Source: Circinella minor
Lineage: Eukaryota > Mucoromycota > Mucoromycetes > Mucorales > Lichtheimiaceae
Direction of reading: 5' to 3'
Length of the DNA stretch: 13,030 nucleotides
Assembly (NCBI GenBank): GCA_016758965.1
Contig: JAEPRB010000170.1
Location: 1 to 13,030, forward strand
Shown here: piece after piece, positions 8,052-13,030 of the stretch
Position numbering within the stretch: the first letter of the stretch is position 1
Layout: every line of letters begins with the position of its first letter
Program-made: the position numbers and the translations under genes
Notes under the pieces: generated by a model
What the model was told of the DNA's origin: nothing
The model's input: only the letters and a program-made list of their open reading frames with translations
Databases searched by the model: none

Positions 8052-10009
8052 TTATCCAGAAAAAAAAGAGTCCAATGAGCTTTGCCGAGTGAACATCTTG
8101 TTTTGGAGCTTATCACGTAAAATACGTAACTTAGTGGCTAAACCAGGAACCGATTCGTCGTCATCATTAGTAGTTTCTAGAAAATCCAGGACAGTGTCTA
8201 TATGATAAATTTTTTCTTTTGTTTTCATAGGTGATGGAACCAGTTCTGTACTAGTAGCAGTTATATATACATTATTTAAATCGTCAACAATTCCATCTTG
8301 ACTGCTTGTTCTACTTTCGCCTTCCTTTCCCTTTATTATTTGCTCAACAATTTGATCATCAGTAAGATTTTGGTGCACCAAACGTTTTTCTTCTTCTGGG
8401 TCAAAATCGATTGATGATAAGGAAGCATTTTGACCAAATATAATACTTGAGTGAGCTGAAATATGCTTTTGTGACAATATAACATCAGAATTAGACAGAG
8501 AATCATCAGAAACAGAAGGATTTTGAAGAGTATTACGAAGAAGTGTTGATCGCCAACAGTTTTTTATAGTATCCATGCTAACGTCATTCCACGACTTCTT
8601 AATCCAATGCATTCCACGACTTCTTAATCCAATGCATTCCATGAAGCTGATCGATGCGGAACAACTGTTCAGGAGAATGAGTTGTAATCCCTCTGTTTCT
8701 CAAAGTAACTTCCATGTATGCACGTTCATATTGTCGAGCTCTACAAAGTATTACTATTAATAATAACTTGATATAGGTAATTGAAAATACAGATGGTATG
8801 TATAGAATAAAAGACTTACTTAAAATGTACTTTGAATGTTTTTATGATTCCACCGTCGAGTGGTTGGACTTTACTAGTGGAATTTGGCGGTAAAAAAATA
8901 AGTTCAATATTAGTTGGAGAATATTCTACACAATGGCCACTGAAGTTATCTAAGAGAAGAAGTACATGTCTATTTGAAGCTCTCATTGCAGTATCAAAGC
9001 GTCTTAAATATACATGAAATATCTTTTTGGTCATCCATGCTGTTGAGTTGTAGAAGTAAAGGCTAAAACTATAATGGGCAGCTAGATTATACATATAGTA
9101 TTTTATGTTTAATTTTTCTAAACCTGAAATATATGTATCATATAAAGAATAAAATAAAAATATATTAAGCTCTTACCTAATTTTTTTTTAAATGAAGCAG
9201 GTTTTTCTGAATTTCCAATGATAAGTGGTTCTCTTTTATCACTGCCATCTGCATTGCAAGTCAGTGCAACCGTTAATCTTTTTCTATCCTTTTTCACCCC
9301 AGGATAAGCGTTTCTTGAAATCGTTGAAGCAGGAGGAGCTCGATATAAAACAGCTGTCTCATCCATATTATAAATATCTTTTAGCTCATACTTAGATATC
9401 TTTTCTTGAATTTGTTGAATAAATTCTTCAGCAGTTTGGATGTTTGCAGATCCTTCTTCGCCATGAAGTCGATGGTGTTTGATCTGCATGCGTTTCCTAA
9501 ATCGACTTTGCCAACCATTTGATATCTTGAAATCATCTTGCGATATCTTAAGTTTTTCAGCAAACATTGCAGCTGCCTTTTTGATCATAGCCCAATTTAT
9601 TGGAATACCATTGTCTTCTGCGTTCTCAATCCAAAGCATTAAAGCTTCTTCCAGTTCCTACAATAAATAGATATCTATTAATATGTTGATTACATATCGT
9701 ATAATAATACTGTAATAGTTAAGAGTATTAAAAATTATAATAAAATATACATACAGGATGCTCAGCTTTTCGTTGACGCTTGCAAGAAGTATCTATGCTA
9801 CTTGTCTCCGTTTGTTCTTGTAACTTTTGATGTTTTAAAGCCTTAGATATAGTGCTAATATCGGGAGCCTTGAATAGCTTGAACTGATCTTTTGCCTATA
9901 GCGCCAGTTCCCCATTTGTTGTACGTGGATTAGATTTTTTTCTCTCTGCAATTGTTAACTGCTGATCAGTTGTCAATGATACGTTACGCTTACTAGTGGT
10001 TACTGTCAT
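8052..10009 (-). pseudogene. pogo/Tigger-like transposase (CENP-B-type HTH + DDE_1), four exons, two inactivating lesions
   Basis: Exons on the minus strand: 10009-9755, 9657-9177, 9123-8820, 8740-8052. Introns are 97, 53 and 79 nt with GT-AG ends (GTATGT, GTAAGA, GTAAGT donors). The conceptual product is about 560 residues, normal for the family. Residues 1-60 form a CENP-B_N/psq-type helix-turn-helix (TIAERKKSNPRTTNGELAL...ISTISKAL). Residues about 90-155 match HTH_Tnp_Tc5 (LWIENAEDNGIPINW ... SNGWQSRFRKRMQIKHHRL). The DDE_1 domain has its three acidic residues: Asp in NMDETAVLY (codon 9363-9361), Asp in LLLLDNFSGH (8950-8948) and Asp in VQPLDGGIIKTFK (8857-8855), with 30 residues between the last two. 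The tail has VSMDTIKNCWRSTL and ends RQSSLDSFFSG. Lesions: TAG at 9898-9896, where the family often has Trp (ELA-x-AK), and a 25-bp tandem duplication at 8585-8634 that shifts the frame after the third Asp. Mobility from this copy is unlikely. Confidence 0.9.
8585..8634. repeat. 25-bp perfect tandem duplication inside the transposase
   Basis: CATTCCACGACTTCTTAATC plus CAATG occurs twice with no mismatch, followed by a third partial CATTCCA. Because 25 is not a multiple of three, the minus-strand frame HGMHWIKKSWN runs into a stop (ALD*) instead of continuing to DVSMDTIKNCW. One unit removed would restore the family-like frame. The 7-bp CATTCCA at the borders suggests slippage. Confidence 0.95.
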
Positions 10010-10405
10010 TTGAATAGTAGATAATGAAATAAAAATATGCTAAAATGTAAAACCATACTGGTAAAGAAGAACATGGAATATAAACTGTGTATTTATACTT
10101 TTTCTGAATAATGTTTGACTTTTTGTGAGATTATGAAAACCACATTGAGATGTATGTATGAGCAAGTTACAGGATGATAAAGTTTTATAATACCACATCA
10201 GAAGGCACATAGATACTAACAAAGTTCACTGATTATTAATAATGTATATCTTTTGTAATGATCGGGAACACAACATACTGTATATATGATATACAGTAAT
10301 CAAATAATCAGCAGGAATGTCATGGATTAAAGAAAGAATACAGAGATATTCTATATTTTCATAGCAAGAGGGCCAATAAAGGTAAAAAATTATATATATT
10401 ATATT
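10010..10405. other. Non-coding spacer inside the transposon, between transposase start and cargo gene
   Basis: This lies upstream of the minus-strand transposase ATG (10009) and downstream of the cargo stop (10406). It probably contains the transposase promoter and leader, but no specific motif is supportable. A minus-strand 60-codon frame at 10222-10040 has no family features. GC content falls sharply at about 10385, marking one edge of the AT-rich block. Confidence 0.5.
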
Positions 10406-11425
10406 TTAATATTTCATCATATTAATCATATTATCAAATTCGTCAATATTTAATATTTTAAATAAGAATTTCTTAAAAGCATCAAATTGTATATTACTAA
10501 TATAAGTAAAAAAAGAACTTTTTATTTTTAATCCCATTAATTTATCTCTAAATATATCATATAAATCAGCACTTCTTTTTAACCTATTATATAATTTATA
10601 TTTAGTAAAATCATTATAATCATCAATATTATATCCATAAAATACAAGAACTTCTTTTTCAGTTAAATCATTTATATTTTCAATTTCATTAAATATTTCC
10701 TTATCCTTTTTTATATTTAAATAATTTTTTTGACTTAATACTTTTTTAGATTTATAAAATTTATCTTTTTCGTCAATAATATAAAAAATATCTTCTAATT
10801 TATAGTTTTTAGAATATTCATCAAAATAAATATTATGTGCACATATTTTACAATAATTAAAAATGTTATATTTTTTATTATAATATAATCTATCTGTTTT
10901 ATCATTAATATTACAAATATAATTACACTTTTCACAATATTGTGGTAAGTGTTTTTTACAGTAAGAAAAATCATTTCCAACTTTTATTTTACATGATTTT
11001 TCCTTACACAAAATTAAATTATTGTTATAATACACATTAAATTCTTTTTCTAATTCTTTTAAATTTTCATCAATATTTTTTAATTTATCACAATGTTTTT
11101 TATATTTCTTTTTAATATTCTTTAATTTTATAGATTTTATTTTATTTTCCAATTTTTTATAATTTATTAACAGATAATCTTGTTTATCTAATTTTATATT
11201 TATTTTATTTTCATCAAGAAAAACTTTATTATAATAATTTAATGCAAAATATAATTCTTTTATTGATGTTACATTGTATTCTTGATATGTTTTTAACACA
11301 ATCTCATGCCATTCTTTTACTTGATAATATTCTTTTTTATAATCTATATTTTCAATATTTTCATTATCTATTTCTAATTCTTTATTTTTGTCAAAGTCAT
11401 AATCTTCAAATTCGTCAATATCCAT
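10406..11425 (-). CDS. Intact AT-rich cargo gene: hypothetical 339-residue protein with two zinc-binding cysteine motifs
   Basis: This is a single uninterrupted ATG-to-TAA frame with no intron. Almost all codons end in A or T. The protein is very rich in Lys, Asn, Ile, Tyr and Asp. It starts with an acidic segment (MDIDEFEDYDFDKNKELEID). Residues about 85-135 are Lys/Glu/Leu-rich and probably helical or coiled-coil. Residues 140-159 carry C-x4-C-x10-C-x2-H (C140, C145, C156, H159). Residues 164-195 carry C-x2-C-x24-C-x2-C (C164, C167, C192, C195), a zinc-ribbon-like pair. The C-terminal ~140 residues are mixed helix-forming sequence (LTEKEVLVFYGYNIDDYNDF, LKRSADLYDIF). I do not recognise the family and assign no function; nucleic-acid or protein binding through zinc is only inference. 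Its composition is unlike the two transposases, which suggests a separate origin, such as a large DNA virus, a linear plasmid or an AT-rich endosymbiont. A 339-codon open frame next to a broken transposase implies recent arrival or selection. Start choice: it is the only ATG before an upstream in-frame TGA at 11470-11468. Confidence 0.72.
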   Translation of the reverse strand: MDIDEFEDYDFDKNKELEIDNENIENIDYKKEYYQVKEWHEIVLKTYQEYNVTSIKELYFALNYYNKVFLDENKINIKLDKQDYLLINYKKLENKIKSIKLKNIKKKYKKHCDKLKNIDENLKELEKEFNVYYNNNLILCKEKSCKIKVGNDFSYCKKHLPQYCEKCNYICNINDKTDRLYYNKKYNIFNYCKICAHNIYFDEYSKNYKLEDIFYIIDEKDKFYKSKKVLSQKNYLNIKKDKEIFNEIENINDLTEKEVLVFYGYNIDDYNDFTKYKLYNRLKRSADLYDIFRDKLMGLKIKSSFFTYISNIQFDAFKKFLFKILNIDEFDNMINMMKY

Positions 11426-11827
11426 TTTATTATTATTATTTTTATTAATTATTTTCTTTTTTTTCTTTCAATAGGAGATTTTTATATGTTCTCTTTTTGA
11501 CATTTATTTTTATTTTTATTATTATATTCAATTTTTAAAAAATTATAAAATTTTTCATTAATATTTTTTTTTGAAATATCTCTATATTCTATACTCAAAT
11601 CCGAATGTTATAGTGTATATGTTTTCCTGTGTAATATAAAAAATAGTAATTCAAATGAAAAATATAATGTATACTTCTATGCAAGGAATAAAATGAATTT
11701 CACTGTTGATATATATATTAACTATTTTATTTAGCCTTATAAAGACATTATAAGTGGTATGTATATATGCAGAATCTCTTTATTATTAATCTGACCTTAA
11801 AATAATTAATTATATCTGGTCCCGATG
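11426..11827. other. AT-rich leader of the cargo gene and right flank of the transposon
   Basis: The very low-GC composition continues to about 11590 and then returns to the local average. On the minus strand, AAAATTGA lies at 11535-11528, about 100 nt upstream of the cargo ATG. An open stretch without ATG (11607-11482) precedes the gene in another frame and is probably chance. Nothing else is recognised before the subterminal box at 11828. Confidence 0.45.
11528..11535 (-). promoter_or_regulatory. AAAATTGA motif upstream of cargo gene (possible viral-type early promoter)
   Basis: AAAATTGA matches the early-gene promoter motif described for mimiviruses, and its distance from the ATG (about 100 nt) is in the range seen there. 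In DNA this AT-rich the match can occur by chance, and the same octamer occurs elsewhere in the window (near 7854). This is a weak hint only. Confidence 0.15.
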
Positions 11828-11853
11828 ACTTTCACATCCCCTTTATTTTCACA
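11828..11853 (+). repeat. Subterminal repeat box 3 (right end)
   Basis: ACTTTCACATCCCCTTTATT... is 24/26 identical to box 1 and in direct, not inverted, orientation, although it sits beside the opposite terminus. Confidence 0.75.
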
Positions 11854-11875
11854 CCAAAAATGGGAGATGTAAGTT

Positions 11876-11897
11876 TGAAATTAACAGGGTTCCACTG
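11876..11897 (-). repeat. Right terminal inverted repeat
   Basis: The plus strand ends GGGTTCCACTG and is followed by TA at 11898-11899. On the minus strand it reads CAGTGGAACCCTGTTAATTT, matching the left terminus. Confidence 0.93.
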
Positions 11898-12915
11898 TAT
11901 ATAATGTTAATAGGTTTATGGTTGATTTTTCATGCTCTTTTGTTTACATTATGATAATTTTAAAAAAATAAACAATATATTATTATTTCTCTATCCAGTA
12001 GTCAAGAAAATAAAAAAAATCAATTCATCTTTGAAAAAAAATACAAAGGTTGTTTATCTCAATTTCGATATCCTTATAACCCCCTTTTTTTATTAATGTT
12101 TTGCAACTTATGGGTCATTCTCCTTTTTCATTCTTTTTTAAAAGGAGTACCAATCAGAGGTTGTTTATTATCTTCTGTATTTCAATCTTAGTGATATGCT
12201 TTTTACCTTTTTTAGTAATTATATGAAATATAGGCCGAGGAACATAAATTGAATTCAATCAAACTATCTAAATTAGTAATCTACATTGAATGTATTGTAT
12301 ATACATAGGATTAACATATTAGCGAGAGGTACACTAAATGTTTATTTATGTATGTGGATAAGAACAAGTAAACAAGCATGAATGGGTGTGTATGTTAGAT
12401 AATAACATAATAGCACTATAATGCTTTTCAGGAACTTTTATATTTTTGATAAATAATCTTTAGAGCACAGTACCCATATAATCTGTATGTTTAACTGTAC
12501 ATTTATATATTAATAACACATTTTGTTATTGTTATTGTATATAGTAGACACTTTTCAATATCTATTTAGTATAAGCATATAGTCTTTGTTGTTTTATCCT
12601 GGATAAGGAATGTGACTTCTGGATTATGAAGCAATATGTATCAAACTGACATAAAATATTTATGTACTATAACAGCAAATATCTGTGATTGTTGATTGAT
12701 ATGGATGTACTGGTTTACAAAACATAAGAAATAGAAGGATGTCATAACTGATTTGCTGTAGACAATAATTAATTACGTATTATTATAAAAAATTGGGCTT
12801 TAGTATTTTCTTTCTTTTGATACAGCGACTTAAAAAAGGTACTTGCCCTAATTCATGTTCGTTCCTTTATCTTCAAGATAATAAAAATGTCCCAAGCTAA
12901 AACGGGTACCTTTAA
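11898..12915. other. AT-rich intergenic region, nothing recognised
   Basis: After the TA flanking the transposon there is about 1 kb without a credible reading frame, RNA gene or element end. AAGGTTGTTTAT occurs twice (about 12047 and 12158, approximate), too short to interpret. Confidence 0.5.
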
Positions 12916-12933
12916 ATTTGCAGTACTGCAAAT
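12916..12933. repeat. 18-bp perfect palindrome at start of a repeat-rich right edge
   Basis: ATTTGCAGTACTGCAAAT is self-complementary. GCAGTA recurs at 12920, 12934 and 12947, so it is spaced 13-14 bp. It is followed by a GC-richer tract with two near-copies of GACCGGATTTTC (12965-12978 with a GA insertion, and 12989-13000). The pattern resembles the subterminal end of a DNA transposon or a promoter, but the window stops at 13030. Confidence 0.55.
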
Positions 12934-13030
12934 GCAGTACTTTTTTGCAGTAGTAGTCGGACAAGACCGGAGATTTTCCGCCACAATTGACCGGATTTTC
13001 TCGAGTATTACTAACTATAAAAGGTGCTTT

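Larger units (their letters stand above)
7780..11897 (-). mobile_element. pogo/Tigger-type (Tc1/mariner superfamily) DNA transposon, 4,118 bp, with extra cargo gene
   Basis: Both ends begin CAGTGGAACCC and are inverted relative to each other; each is flanked outside by TA (7778-7779 and 11898-11899), the target duplicated by this superfamily. Inside, all on the minus strand, are a CENP-B/DDE_1-type transposase (10009-8052) and an unrelated 339-codon gene (11425-10406). Single-gene pogo/Tigger elements are usually about 2-3 kb, so this one is long by roughly the size of the AT-rich cargo block. The transposase is disabled, so the copy is non-autonomous as read. Ends that still match at 21 of 22 positions suggest fairly recent activity. 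An alternative is two abutting related elements sharing outer ends, but no internal intact terminus was found. Confidence 0.85.

Noticed and set aside
8052..8642. 196-codon minus-strand frame as a separate gene
   Set aside because: Its beginning is out-of-frame sequence made by the 25-bp duplication; the rest is the transposase C-terminus.
10040..10222. 60-codon minus-strand frame upstream of the transposase
   Set aside because: It lies in the expected leader of the transposase and shows no family features.
10411..11580. 8-bp inverted repeat (ATATTTCA / TGAAATAT) around the AT-rich block as possible ends of a nested insertion
   Set aside because: Too short and AT-only; no matching target duplication seen, so chance cannot be excluded.
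11482..11607. Open stretch just upstream of the cargo gene that might extend it
   Set aside because: It lacks an ATG, ends at TAA 11484-11482 and is in a different frame from the 11425 start, so it is not an N-terminal extension.
1..13030. CRISPR array, tRNA, rRNA, bacterial operon signals
   Set aside because: No regularly spaced repeats with unique spacers, no tRNA-like fold signature, and gene structure is eukaryotic with short introns.

Overview
The window looks like transposon-rich, AT-rich nuclear DNA of an early-diverging fungus, most likely Mucoromycota. The grounds are the three transposase families (PIF/Harbinger, KDZ with a cysteine cluster, and pogo/Tigger with a CENP-B-type DNA-binding region), the many short GT-AG introns (about 50-100 nt), and the absence of bacterial gene organisation. 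The species assignment is inference. I see no ordinary housekeeping gene, rRNA, tRNA or CRISPR array.

Layout: 1-822 (-) is the 5' part of a PIF/Harbinger (DDE_Tnp_4) transposase gene. It runs off the left edge and is apparently broken by a frameshift. Bases 823-1584 are AT-rich DNA with a possible Harbinger end, a 14-copy AT microsatellite and a small GC-richer island. Bases 1585-1896 (+) hold an unidentified relict reading frame with one internal stop. Bases 2489-5594 (+) hold an 11-exon KDZ transposase gene carrying two in-frame stops and one frameshift. Bases 5595-7777 are non-coding apart from a 51-bp direct repeat pair 204 bp apart.

The most interesting part is 7780-11897, a 4,118-bp pogo/Tigger-type element. 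It is bounded by 22-bp terminal inverted repeats (21/22 identical) and a TA on each side. On the minus strand it carries a four-exon transposase (10009-8052), disabled by a TAG codon and a 25-bp tandem duplication that shifts the frame. Also on the minus strand is an intact, intronless, extremely AT-rich 339-codon gene (11425-10406) encoding a Lys/Asn/Ile/Tyr-rich protein with two cysteine zinc-binding motifs. That gene is unlike everything around it in composition and looks like foreign cargo inside the transposon. Its open frame contrasts with the decayed transposase beside it.

Bases 11898-12915 hold nothing recognisable. The last ~115 bases become GC-richer and contain an 18-bp palindrome and short repeats, possibly the end of another mobile element.

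The window therefore records at least three unrelated DNA-transposon superfamilies. The transposases would each mobilise their own element and do not form a pathway together. All three are damaged as read here, so any movement would need a helper copy elsewhere.
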